Shown here: positions 46,366 through 56,298 of the stretch, piece after piece
Layout: each line of letters opens with the position of its first letter
Position numbering within the stretch: position 1 is the stretch's first letter
Source of the DNA: Spodoptera frugiperda
Lineage: Eukaryota; Arthropoda; Insecta; Lepidoptera; Noctuidae
DNA length: 64,000 bases
NCBI RefSeq assembly: GCF_023101765.2
Contig: NC_064229.1
Location: 11,473,134 to 11,537,133 of the forward strand
Reading direction: 5' to 3'
Notes under the pieces: generated by a model
What the model was told of the DNA's origin: nothing
The model's input: only the letters and a program-made list of their open reading frames with translations
The model's database searches: none
Position numbers and translations under genes: made by a program

Positions 46366-47506
46366 TATGCCGAGAAGACACATAGGACATCAGTGTTTGT
46401 GTTGTATGTGGACAATCCATACTAAGAATCAGGCAATGCAGAATTTTGATTGAAGAAGAATAAAGAACGGCTTACACAATGCCTACTTGGATCTAACCAC
46501 AACAGGTATAAATAAGAACATGTATTATAACTTTTATCAATTCAGTATTATATTTATTTGAAATAAACTAAGAAATAAAACAATGTAAATATTTTCCACT
46601 AATAGCATGTATGTTTAAATGAAAGCTTTTCTTTATTTATATTATTTATTTTAGCTTCATCCTGAAGATAAAGCTTGTGTGCGGTGTTGGTTAAGATGTG
46701 AGAACTAAGGATACTTCACTAAATGAAAATATTCAATCCATTGAACCTAATCAGCAGGAAAGTGATAATTCTGAACTGATGTGTGCTGCATGTGGTCAAA
46801 GTCTTACTCCCAACAACACTGCTTGTTTGTTGGAGCACCAGCAGTTATATAATAATATGAAATAATATATTTATAGTAATTAGCTTCTAAAAACGCAATG
46901 CAAAGAGCAATTACAATTTTATGTTGCTAAATGTAAGACACTAATGATGTTGGCTCTACTAACCACAAAAGGATACTGGTCTTTCCATTCTCTACTCCAG
47001 TGAACAATAAATATATTTAGTATTTTTGGAAAGGTCTTCGTTAAAAACCAATCATTGTGTGTTGAGATTTATTCTCTAGCCTGGTCATGTTTTGCGCAAT
47101 TTACATCTATCATATATAAATGCTTAATTTTGAATAACATGAATATTATTTATTTACAGACACCTTCCATGAATTAAGTTTGTGAAGTTTGCTGGGGCCA
47201 GGTATGCAATTTGAGCTTCTATGTTCCAGATAGTCTATGTTGCTTCAAGCTAAAATAAAGCCCTGCCACTCTTCTCCTAGAACTTATTTTGTTTTCATAG
47301 TTGCAGAAACAAATATGAATAGCCGGGACACAATCAAAAGTGATTGCTGTAATTGTATTGTAGGTTTAAGAACAGTGGGATGCTGCTCACATATTATGAG
47401 CATTCTTTGGCATTTGAGTTATGCTTGCTATGAGGGTATGACCCGACCTGCCTCTTTCTTGGATGAAGTAATATTAAGAATCAATCAAGTAATTATAAGA
47501 AAATAA
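46366..47506 (+). pseudogene. Decayed intron-containing zinc-finger / SWIM-type gene, possibly a transposase
   Basis: Pieces of an ancient spliced gene are visible. A segment ending CCACAACAG with donor GTATAA at 46506 contains CVCVVCGQSILRIR. A segment starting after the acceptor TTTATTTTAG at 46655 reads HPEDKACVRCW and, further on and frameshifted, MCAACGQS. Further acceptor-like sites are at 47160 and 47301. The last piece (to the stop at 47506) reads SDCCNCIVGLRTVGCCSHIMSILWHLSYACYEG, a Cys/His pattern like the SWIM-type finger at the end of some transposases. Stops interrupt the earlier pieces. The identity is tentative. Confidence 0.4.
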
Positions 47507-47862
47507 AGTAAATGTATTCCTACAAAAACTAAGTTGCTTTATTTACCTACACTCAAAACTCCATCAGCACTTAATCATTATCAAACTATTGCAGATTGCT
47601 GCTTGACATAGGTCACTCCTAAACATTCTACTGAATGGGTAAATTGTCATGTCATTTAATTAACTTCCTATATTATTTTTCACTAAAACAATGTTTATGT
47701 GCTTTCACATGATAAAGGACAATGAGTAATGTTGGGACCACTCTCAATAGTAATGAGACACCCTTCTATAGATAAATATTCTCAAACTCAATAAACTTAC
47801 TAAAGTAAGTACTACAATTAAGGTCAAAAGTCGAGTTTCGGAGTTATACTAGGTAAGTACCT
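47507..47862. other. No feature seen
   Basis: AT-rich sequence without a supported ORF or recognised repeat. Confidence 0.4.
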
Positions 47863-48052
47863 TTTTTATGCATGCATAAGTTGGTAAACGAGCAGACGGA
47901 TCATCTGATGGTAAGCAATCGCCGACGCCCATGTACACCTGAGGCGTTAGAAGTGCGTTGCTGGCCTTTTGGGGGTTCGGAATTTAAGGGTTGTTAGGGA
48001 AGGGGTAGTTGCGCCTCCGGTAACCTCACTCACTCAACGAAATACAATGCCA
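47863..48052 (+). mobile_element. Interspersed repeat, GATGGTAAGCAATCGCC family
   Basis: ACGAGCAGACGGATCATCTG, GATGGTAAGCAATCGCC, GCGTTGCTGGCCTTTTGG and GGTAACCTCACTCACTCAAC are seen in the family order. Fifth copy in the window. Confidence 0.8.
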
Positions 48053-48127
48053 ATGCGAAACAAACTCTACACAATGATGATAGTAGCTTACTTTATTATA
48101 AGATAAATGTTCCATTAAGTCACTTCT

Positions 48128-48236
48128 TATCTTCCTACTCTTTCTCCTTCCGAAACACGAAGGAGACTTGCTATGATGGTCACCCATCCACACACCAAAG
48201 TCGGCAAGGGTTGCTTAACCTTGGCGATTGACCTGT
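48128..48236 (-). mobile_element. 5S-rRNA-like repeat (SINE3-type fragment)
   Basis: On the minus strand AAGGTTAAGCAACCCTTGCC, followed by GTGTGGATGGGTGACCATCA, matches the internal control region and the GGATGGGTGACC segment of 5S rRNA. The sequence then departs into CTCCTTCGTGTTTCGGAAGG, which is not 5S. It is therefore a 5S-derived retroposon and not a 5S gene. I have seen this fusion commonly in lepidopteran genomes. Confidence 0.65.
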
Positions 48237-48863
48237 GCTTTTGATATTATTAACAACAAGCTTCTCTACAAGCCCATACCTACTATATGTAAATTCTACC
48301 ATATAAATAATATGAAAATCTTGTAAAATATCCATATTTACAGAATATTTCCATTGACCATAGACAAACCTAACCTCAAACATAAAACTGGTTATATCTC
48401 TTATCTCCCAACTTCTAAAAATCTGAGAATTTTTATAGGGCTTTCCAATCATGTTTACTACCAATTAAAGCCAAAAATATTCGGGAACACGAAAATTTTT
48501 TGCTGTACGAAACTCCCATACAACCCTGCCATTCGCCTTTACAATATTTATTACGTTTTTGGAAAGTACATAAGTACGCTGGGTGTATGTAAATAGTGTT
48601 GATGATAGAATGATGTATGTAAGAGTGAATGTGTGTTTCTGTGTATTGTAAAAAACATGATGTGTATGTAATTTTAATGTAAGTGTGGTGTGTACGCAAA
48701 TTAAAAATGTTACATCGATTAAGTTATTTAAAAAATAGGTTGATTTTAGGCAAGTTAAAATAAGACTGACTGAATGACTTATATCTAGTACAATATTACA
48801 ATTCACTGTCCATCCAAGCATAGATACGGTCTGTAAAATGTTGCAAAGATACCTCTTCTTGAG

Positions 48864-49283
48864 TCATATCTCTCGCATTAAAGCTTGAATTTGAGATTCA
48901 GATTTTATAACGTGAGTCGGTGATTCATCCTGTTTTTTCACATAAATTTTACCGTAGGCAGTCCAGCAATACTTGTATCCCTTTGTCTTAACAAGATCTC
49001 GTGCTAAGAAGTGTAGTCGTGCTCCTTTAGCTGTAAGCTGTTCTGAGACATAAATGGGAGTGTCTGTCTTAATACCTAGGTGATTAGCACATAGCTTGCC
49101 TTTATATTTGGTGTTGTAAGTTTTACACGATTTTATTATATCGGTTTTTAGAAGAGTTGAAGAGATTTCCACTATAATAGGGGTATTCGTCATTCCTTGA
49201 TTCTTTCCCTTTACTCTGTAAACATCTCGTATGTCAGATTTCTTAGTCTCACAGTTTACAGTTTTAGTTAAGCTAAGAAACAT
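48864..49283 (-). pseudogene. C-terminal half of an FP25K-like retroelement ORF
   Basis: The segment encodes FLSLTKTVNCETKKSDIRDV, then YRVKGKNQ, TPIIVEISSTLLKTDII, TPIYVSEQLTAKGARL, HFLARDLVKTKGYKYCW and a short end, stop at 48864. This is the domain shared by baculovirus FP25K and the ORF1-type proteins of many insect retroelements. The ATG at its edge is the target duplication of the insertion that separates it from its N-terminal half at 53.49-53.92 kb. It is broken and not expected to be expressed as a whole protein. Confidence 0.7.
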
Positions 49284-49748
49284 CGACGCTGGAAAGGCAA
49301 AATGTATTAACCGCCATTAAGTGAATTGTACAGTAGAGCGATTTGAAGTTTCAAATTTTGCAAAAAAATCATAACTAATTAATTACTGGAGCTTTTTCTT
49401 TGAAACTCAAAATAGTTATTACGAATAACGTTTACTATGAAATGTAATAATAGAAAATAATCTAGGTATCTTGGTGTCCAAGATTTTGGAGTTAATACAA
49501 TGCAGGCCATAATCTTGGTTAGGTAAAATTGACTTAAGTCAGTTAACCGTACTCACCGTGTCCAGGTAAAACATGTTTTAACGAACAAAAAGCTGCAAAA
49601 ATTGAGCTAGAAAAATGTGTTATATTCTGTACAGCATACTAACACGTCTAAGTAAAATGTTTTATCAGACCCGGTCAAGTCAGACCATGAAAACTAAAAT
49701 GTCTTATCTTGCATTAAGCTAAAGTTTTCGCTGGGCTTTAAGTATTAT

Positions 49749-50302
49749 CTCACAACTAGCTTTCCGCCCGCGGCTTCGCCCACGTGTAATTCGGTTATAT
49801 ATAGCGTTTTTTAATGATCTCGACAGGGCTTTTTCTTCCACAGGCTGAAATCTTGAATACCGATTACGTCGAGATTTATGGACCGATTTACGTGATTATT
49901 TTTTTGTTCGGTAGAGTATACTTTCAAGTTGGTCCCGTTGTTACCTAGTCAGGATCTGATGATGGTATTCCAGGGAAATCAAGGGCAAACCTCAAATTTA
50001 CAGGTTTGAAAAAACTTATAATGTCAAACATATTTACTTGCCTATGTACGTGTTCATGCCAAGTTTCAAGTTTATAAACCCAAGGAATAAGATTTTTCAT
50101 AGAAACGTTTTTACCCCTTTTCCCCCCTTGGGGGTTGAATTTCCAAAAATCCTTTCTTAGTGCTCCCCTACATATCCCAAGGAACCTACATTCCAAATTT
50201 CAGCTGTCTACGACCAGTAGTTTCGACTGTGCGTTGTCTGTCAGTCAGTCAGTCAGTCAGTCAGTCACTCAGTAACGGAAGAGTTTTATATATATATAGA
50301 TA
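49749..50302. mobile_element. Interspersed repeat ending in (CAGT)n and TATATA
   Basis: It begins ACTAGCTTTCCGCCCGCGGC and ends with a GTCA run (about 50239-50266), AACGGAAGAGTTTTATATATAT. The start resembles the reversed Helitron/RTE-type ends common in insects. Class not assigned. Non-coding. Confidence 0.5.
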
Positions 50303-50599
50303 TTAATGAATAATGGAAGTTACGGGTAAAACTAAATAACGCAAAAATATTATTTAAAAGGACTTTTCATCGTAAAATAAAGAAAAATTATAAACCACAT
50401 ACTTCTGAGATCAATCAGTCTTAAAAACCGGCCAAGTACGAGTCAGACTCGCCCATGAGGGGTTCCGTAGCAGCAAGTAGATGGCATAATATAAAACTTA
50501 TAAAATAACTTCGTTATACATAGTGTTTGTATGAACGAGAAAGTTATATTTGCGTTTTTTGAAAATGCACTTTTTTATTACGTTTGATGGGTCGACGTT

Positions 50600-51248
50600 T
50601 AGCCGCTATCTTGCCTGGTGGTAAGTGATGACGCGGCCTACGATGGAGCACGTCTGCCCATAACCAACCTATTCACTCGGGCCTTGAAAACACCCAGGTT
50701 ATACCCATCAGGAAACACAGACTCCGGCAAAGAGTCCCACTCCCTAACAGTTCGCACATGGAAGTTTGGAGTGAAGCGCTTCGTGCGAGTGGGTGGGATA
50801 TCTACCATGAAACGGTGACGCCTCGCCGATTGTCTTGTGGTTCGATAATGGAAAGGACTCGGGGGAATCAAGTTGTGCAATTCCCCGCACACTCTCCGAA
50901 ATGTATCTGGTAAAAAACGGAAAGGCTTGCAACCTTGCGCCTGTGTTCAAGGCTTTGAAGCCGAGCCTCTACAAGCGCATCATCATTGATGAGCTTCTTG
51001 GTACGCTTTTCGATGTTTTCTAGAGCATTGATCTGGCATTTAGCCGAGCCGTCCCAAAGGTGAGAACAGTACTCCATACATGACCGAACCTGCGCTTGGT
51101 ACAGGCTCAGCAGTTGTTTCGGTGTGAAGTGCCGTCTCACCCACCAGAGGATACCCAACTTTCTACCAGCCAGATGCGCCTTCGACTCTATACAAGAGCC
51201 GAAGTTTAGTGTAAGCGATAAAGTTACGCCCAGAAGCTCAAGATGATC
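50600..51248 (-). pseudogene. 3' end of a CR1/jockey-like ORF2
   Basis: On the minus strand VPISDHLELLGVTLSLTLNF, then HFTPKQLLSLYQAQVRSCMEY, CSHLWDGS and LENIEKRTKKLI are the region after the RT. After a frameshift near 50880, SARRHRFMVDIPPTRTKRF, RTVREWDSLPESVFPDGYNL and FKARVNRLVMGRR give the typical C-terminus of these elements. It is truncated and shifted. Confidence 0.75.
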
Positions 51249-51600
51249 CGATATTGGAACGGATACATTTCGCACGCACGGGTCTGGTTCTGGTCGGACG
51301 GCGAGCTACCCTTGCTCGCCGTCCGCAGACCCGTACTTACGGTGGCCGGAGATCGTCCCGCGATCCCCGACGCCCAGAGTGTCTCTTGCGACGGCTGGGG
51401 CGTGAGGAGGTTTGTTCTCTCACGCGCCCCGCCTCCTCCTGAGCTAGCATGACTGCTTCGCAGAAAGAGGAGACGGCATCCCAGTCCCTCTCGCTCCGCA
51501 CCATGGCCTGAACCAGTGCCGGGCGCGAGAGGTCGCCGTCGCCGACCACAACCCTGAGGACTTGGCGGTGCTCAGCCCATGCAGGACACACCGCCACCGT
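51249..51600 (-). pseudogene. R1-clade retrotransposon C-terminal fragment
   Basis: The minus-strand frame reads CPAWAEHRQVLRVVVGDGDL, LVQAMVRSERDWDAVSSF and CEAVMLAQEEAGRVREQTS. This lines up with CPSWSEPRQNLVAAVGADLS and SEEAWAAVASFCECV at the end of the telomeric SART-like ORF. It is an R1-type 3' piece outside telomeric repeats. Confidence 0.65.
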
Positions 51601-52310
51601 TCACGGACGAGTTCTATTATTATTATTTCTTAAAAAGTAATAATGATATCTCGTTCAAACCAATTTTCTTTGAAAGTTTCAAATGAAATTTACAGCATAT
51701 TTTTTTTTTTTAGTTTTGTCCCTCCCATATTTTAAATGTTAGAGGGGGACACTCATTTTTCCACTTTGGAAACGTCTATCTTTCAAACAATTGATTTTGA
51801 CGAAAAGTTGTTTAGGAACCTTAATGTCTTTTTTAAAGTCCTATCGATAGACACCCATCACGAATAGGTTAAAACTTTTTGAATCAGTTCCATGTATGGG
51901 GTGCCCCTTTTAATTTATTAATTGTTATTCGAAATCCAAATAGCGGTTACCAGATTACATCAACCTACAAAGTTTCAACTATGTAGGCCCAACAGTTTTG
52001 GAAACAAATGGCTGTGACATACGGACGGACGGACTATTGGATAGACAGTCATGAAGAATCTATAAGGGTTTCGTTTTTTGCCATTTTGGTACGGAACATG
52101 GAAAGGCAATACTTTTAAGTATACCTAGTAGAGATCAGATATCACAAGTTAATAGGTACACTTGTACTTAGACTTATACTAATCAAATACAAAATGAAAA
52201 ATAATCAGACTTTGGAAACATATTCAAGACATAGATAACATAAAATTTCATCAACATCTTCTGTATCAGTATTCATCTTATAAGTGTAAAATATAATCTC
52301 ACTTAATCTT

Positions 52311-52616
52311 ATAATATTAAAATAATGACTGCCTCGTTGGCCGAGTGGTTGCAAGTGCGATTGCTGGGCAAGGGCAATTCCCGGGTTGGGCGAAGTATTG
52401 CTGGGCTTTTTTCGGTTTTTCGAAAATTTCTCAGTAATAGCATGGAATCTAGAAATGTGTCCGATGTATGGCAATAGGCTCACCTATTACATGGGACTTA
52501 CAACATAAATTGTGAAAAGTGGATGTACATTATACAGTGGCGTTACGTGCAATAATGTGCACCTCTGCCAATCCCTTCGGGGATAAAGAGCGTGACGATA
52601 TAATATTAAAAAATAA
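52311..52616 (+). mobile_element. tRNA-derived SINE, complete
   Basis: An A box (TGGCCGAGTGG, 52338-52348) and a degenerate B box region (about 52373-52388) form the tRNA-like head. A family-specific body with AAATTGTGAAAAGTGG follows, then a tail with CCCTTCGGGG and GTGACGATATA. ATAATATTAAAA-type direct repeats flank it (52311-52326, 52599-52616). The 12.2-kb fragment belongs to the same family. Confidence 0.8.
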
Positions 52617-53488
52617 TCACATTTTGGAAAATTAAAAATATCTAAGTATATTCAACATCTTCTATATCAATATCTGGTAAATTCTTTTTGGCATTACACG
52701 TTTGCAAACTAAGGTACTCCTCATATTTACGAACAGTGTATTGCGACAGCGAGCGTGAACTCCCTCGTCGACAGCGCATGGGTGACTGAAGCGCCCGCGC
52801 AACGCTCTCGGCCCTGATTAACAGCCGCGGTCTCGGTGAATGACAGTCTTGAACTACCGTCTAACCACCATAGTTTGGTATTTATCAATCTTTTTTGGGA
52901 GGGTTAACTCACAAATGCAATTAATTTTACATTAGGTAAATTAATTTAAGTGCTACAAACACATTAGAATAGCTTCAGGTAAAATTGTATTATCGACCAT
53001 TTTAGTAATAAAATGTTTTCGATAAAATTGTTTTAACGTCCAAATAATTGTAACATGCAGAAAAGTAAAATGTTTTAAACGCAAAAAACATATATTTTAT
53101 TTACAAGTAAATTGACTTATGTTTAGATTTTAAAATAATTGGCAATCTGTAAAATGTTTTATTGCGTTATTTTTTATAAAAATGGAAAGGTAAAGAGTTT
53201 TAAAACCAATCTTGTTGTAAACTTAAGCAGGTATAAATGACTTATCAATAGTTTGTTACTATCATGTACGCTTTATGAGCCAAAGTAAAAAAATGAATGG
53301 ATTTAAAACAAAAAAATATACGAAAAAGTCTAAAATCACCGGTGTATTAACCGCCATCAAAGTGCTCAAATTAAGGCGTGACATAGACCATTCGAAAGAG
53401 AAAAATCAGGCGATTCCAACGGTATATATAACTCATTTTCGACCAAAGTGGCGCTTAATACATTTTGCCTTTCCAGCGTCGACATATT

Positions 53489-53922
53489 AATCAAGTCTTC
53501 TTTAGTTTCTTTTTGCTGCTTAGGGACATTTTTTATTTCGATGCTACATTTGCGACTGCCTCGCTGCAGGTCTTCAACCTTTTCCTCCAGGACGGTTATA
53601 TACTCCCTGTCTTCTTTCGCTTGTATCTCCATTCGTTCTATTTTCTTTTTAAATTCTTCATTCTGCGCAGTAAGGTAAGCCACAGAGTTTTCTATGTTTG
53701 AGTTGGTCTGTTTTATGTCCATAAGCGTTGGGGTGATTTTTTGAGCTCATTTTCCTGCACCAATAACATCGATTTTATCATTGCAATCATGTCTTCTTTA
53801 AGTACGTCAAGGTCATCCTCTCTTCGTCTTTTGCCACGTTGGGAGACAAAGTTGGGTGGCGTAAGAAGATTCTCATCCGAGCTTTTCCCGGTTAGATTAG
53901 ACTCCGAGAGTGACTTATCCAT
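53489..53922 (-). pseudogene. N-terminal half of the FP25K-like retroelement ORF
   Basis: ATG at 53922 starts MDKSLSESNLTGKSSDENLL, followed by a basic patch and a helical region. A -1 shift in an A run (about 53744-53749) moves the frame to MDIKQTNSNIENSVAYLTAQ, then a coiled coil (NEEFKKKIERMEIQAKEDRE, EEKVEDLQRGSRK) and KQQKETKEDLINM at the insertion point. Joining this to 49.28 kb gives the usual order: coiled coil, then FP25K domain. Its source is probably an insect retroelement ORF1-type gene and not a virus. Confidence 0.65.
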
Positions 53923-54214
53923 TTTTGATGATTACTATGACAGTCAATGGCGTGCAGAGAGAGTAATTATGACACACGGATGGACGGCGTGGGAGAATTA
54001 ATTAATTTATTTATTATTATGACAATTATTATTTATCAATAATCCCTTGTTGTTTTCGTAGCTTACTGTTTCTGGTGATTTTATTTGGTAAAACTGATTA
54101 TAAAAAGTTAATTTATATTTATAACTCCGGCTAAAAGGAATACGAGCACGTTAACACTGTGCATCAGTTCAGAAAAAAAGAAAAAACAAAAATAAAATGT
54201 TCAAAAAGTTTTGG
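53923..54214. other. No feature seen
   Basis: AT-rich flank of the FP25K-like ORF without recognised elements. Confidence 0.35.
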
Positions 54215-54300
54215 TTGCAGGCCGGGTTTGAACTAGCGACTTGCTGCTTGGCAGGTCGCACTGTTTGTAGTAGCGCTACTTTGCCACACGCATCGAGGTT
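54215..54300 (-). mobile_element. tRNA-like head of a SINE or tRNA pseudogene
   Basis: The minus strand reads TGTGGCAAAGTAGCGCTACT (A-box-like), CCTGCCAAGCAG around the anticodon position, and AGTTCAAACCCGGCC (B-box-like). The layout resembles a glycine tRNA (GCC). The acceptor stem does not pair, so it is not called a functional tRNA. Confidence 0.5.
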
Positions 54301-54619
54301 GAAATTAACGCACTGTATGTAGATCAATTTGTGGTTATGTCATTGGTACTTTAATTTATAATTTTGTCAGTGGGTACTTCACAATCACAATCACTGGTTT
54401 ATGTCTTTCTTTGTTCGAAGTAAAATTAAACTTTTTAGCAAATTATGCTCACTTGCACTTTGTTTGTCCGTGTAAGGTTTAGTTCGCACTTGTATTACAG
54501 TCTAAGGTTAGCTTTAAAGCACTTGTCTTGCAATATTACTTCGGGAAACACTTTTCTGTATTTATTTTCACGGAGCTAATTACAACACAACCGTTCGCTG
54601 CGGGGTCAGCGGGGGGGGG

Positions 54620-55268
54620 GGAAATAGTGTTTGTATAAACGACAAAGTTATACAATGTGATAAGGGTGGGTCTTCTAACCCGCTAAGGCTGAGTACTACA
54701 TCTAATTTAACCGACAAAAAAAAATGGGGATTTGAACTCCCAATAGAAAATATTGAAAAATAGTGATTTTTTCGGTAAAATAATTCAGAAATGATTTTTA
54801 TTATCACCAAAACATTATCAAACATATTAAAAAAGTAATGAATTAGTTAGCCACCGTTTGTCGTTTCTACGACGCATACAATCTTTGATATCACGACGCA
54901 TACAATTTTTAGGGGGAGGGGTTCAACACCCCATATTTTTTTTTGTCGATAAAATTAGATGTAGTACTCAGCCTTAACGGGTTAGAAGTCTCACCCCTAT
55001 CACATTGTATATTTGCGTTTTTTGAATATGTATTATTTCTTATAAACTAATAATAATATCTCGTTCAAACCAATTTTCGTTTAATGTTTCCATTGAAATC
55101 TACTGCATGTAATTTTTTTTTAAGCTTCTTACTCCTATTTTTAAAGTTAGAGGGCGAGGAGGTGGGGATACTTTTTTGCAACGACATCACTTTGGAAGCG
55201 TCTATCTTTCAAACAATAGATTTTGACGAAAAATGGTTTTAGAACCTTAATGTGTTTTTTAAAGTCCG
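54620..55268 (+). mobile_element. Second copy of the 50.4-kb repeat, carrying a MITE
   Basis: AGTGTTTGTATAAACGACAA..TATATTTGCGTTTTTTGAAT..ATCTCGTTCAAACCAATTTT..GCGTCTATCTTTCAAACAAT matches the repeat at 50.53-51.86 kb in order. It is interrupted by the 355-bp element listed next. Confidence 0.7.
54653..55007. mobile_element. 355-bp MITE with about 95-bp inverted arms and TATA target duplication
   Basis: The left arm CAATGTGATAAGGGTGGGTC..AGGCTGAGTACTACATCTAA is complementary to the right arm ending ..CCCCTATCACATTG. TATA flanks both ends (54649-54652, 55008-55011). The related sequence at about 50544, GTTATATTTGCG, is the uninterrupted site, which fixes the ends exactly. No coding. Confidence 0.85.
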
Positions 55269-55365
55269 CAGTCAATATAACCACTGTTACACTGCAATCT
55301 GTCTGAATGACATTGTCACATTACATCTCCTAAAATGTAGGGCAAGTGACCCGGTTGTGGCCATC

Positions 55366-56298
55366 GACCCCTTTGTGGCGGGTTCCCTCTATCTGGTAGA
55401 ATTTTAATGCTCCGAAATTTGTTTAGCATAACACACTTGGCAGAATCTTCTTTAAACGAATATACATATGGCATAAAAATCATTTAATATAATTATTGTT
55501 TTGTCGAATATTTATATGTCCGAATTTACAAAGGCATACTTTTAAGATGGTAGAATTTTATTTGGCATAATTACGTTTGGCAAAGCTTAATTTTGCATAA
55601 TTTTGTTTCACATAACGTTTATTTAGAGCGACGATTGTTTGGCATAATTTCACTTGGTATATTAAGAAGATGGTAGAATAAAAGTTAGTGAAGTGACAGG
55701 ACCGAATCGCTGCAAAACCGACTGCACGTAGTCTTATCTGTCCTACCCCTAGAGTGCAATTTAAAATCGCGTAGGCGCGGAGGGGCGAGGTGGCCCGCGG
55801 GCTGAGGAGCAGGCGGCTACGAGCGAGCCGCCGCAGCTGAGGCTGGCCGGTGAAGCCGGCCAACAAGCCGAAGTTGCGATAGTGAGTTTGCTTGCATGTT
55901 GCTTGCTTGTTTGCTTGCTTGCATGCTGCATGCTTGCGTGATAGATGAGTCTTTCAATTATTATGGATATTAAAAGTATGCCAAAAGACGATTCTAACTG
56001 TGAACATTCTGAGATATGATGGTTCTACTTTTTAATTATTATGGTTATGAAATTTATGCCAAAAGACGATTCTGACAGTGAATATTCTGCAATATGATGG
56101 TTCTACCTTTCAATTATTATGCGTATCAATTTATGCCTAAAGATGTTTCTGATTTACAAAATTATGCGTTTTTAATGTATTACAAATGATAGTATACCAA
56201 ATGATTTTCTGCGAAATGAAGTTTCTGCCATGCGTTGTTATGCAAAATAAAATTATGACCAAAAAAATTCTGCTAATAAAGGTAGACCCCTTTGTGGC
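55366..56298. mobile_element. About 905-bp element with 14-bp direct repeats and a GC-rich core
   Basis: GACCCCTTTGTGGC occurs at 55366-55379 and 56285-56298. Between them the left arm repeats GGCATAA/TTTGGCA words and the right arm repeats their complements (TTATGCCAAA). They surround a GC-rich block at about 55770-55870, which contrasts with the AT-rich arms. Class unknown. No supported ORF. Confidence 0.65.

Larger units (their letters stand above)
50424..52110 (+). mobile_element. Interspersed repeat split by a block of retroelement fragments
   Basis: The repeat starts CGGCCAAGTACGAGTCAGAC. It continues to about 50595, resumes at about 51608 with TATTATTATTTCTT, and ends GTGACATACGGACGGACGGA..AAGGGTTTCGTTTTTTGCCA..GGTACGGAAC. 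A second partial copy lies at 54.62-55.27 kb and a 5' fragment at 35.84 kb. About 1 kb of non-LTR fragments (next two entries) interrupts it. Confidence 0.65.
49284..53481. mobile_element. 4.2-kb terminal-inverted-repeat element with ACAT target duplication
   Basis: The left end CGACGCTGGAAAGGCAAAAT (from 49284) is repeated in reverse complement at the right end (to 53481). The match is perfect for 27 bp and imperfect to about 35. ACAT flanks both ends (49280-49283 and 53482-53485). Removing the insert and one ACAT rejoins the FP25K-like ORF in frame. Near both ends the words TAAAATGTTTTA and ATGTTTTA recur. No transposase was found. The interior is filled with later insertions (50.4-52.6 kb), so the original element was shorter. 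Superfamily unassigned; several cut-and-paste groups make 4-bp duplications. Confidence 0.8.

Noticed and set aside
48128..48236. Functional 5S rRNA gene
   Set aside because: Only the central part matches 5S; the 3' part is unrelated sequence.
49284..53481. The 4.2-kb insert as an intron of the FP25K-like gene
   Set aside because: CCTTTCCAG at one end looks like an acceptor, but the ends are inverted repeats flanked by a 4-bp duplication and no GT donor fits the frame; a transposon explains it better.
48864..53922. Integrated baculovirus gene
   Set aside because: FP25K-type domains are common in insect retroelements; no other viral gene is present and the context is nested transposons.
54215..54300. 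Functional tRNA-Gly gene
   Set aside because: The acceptor stem does not pair and the D-arm is abnormal; it is better explained as a SINE head or pseudogene.
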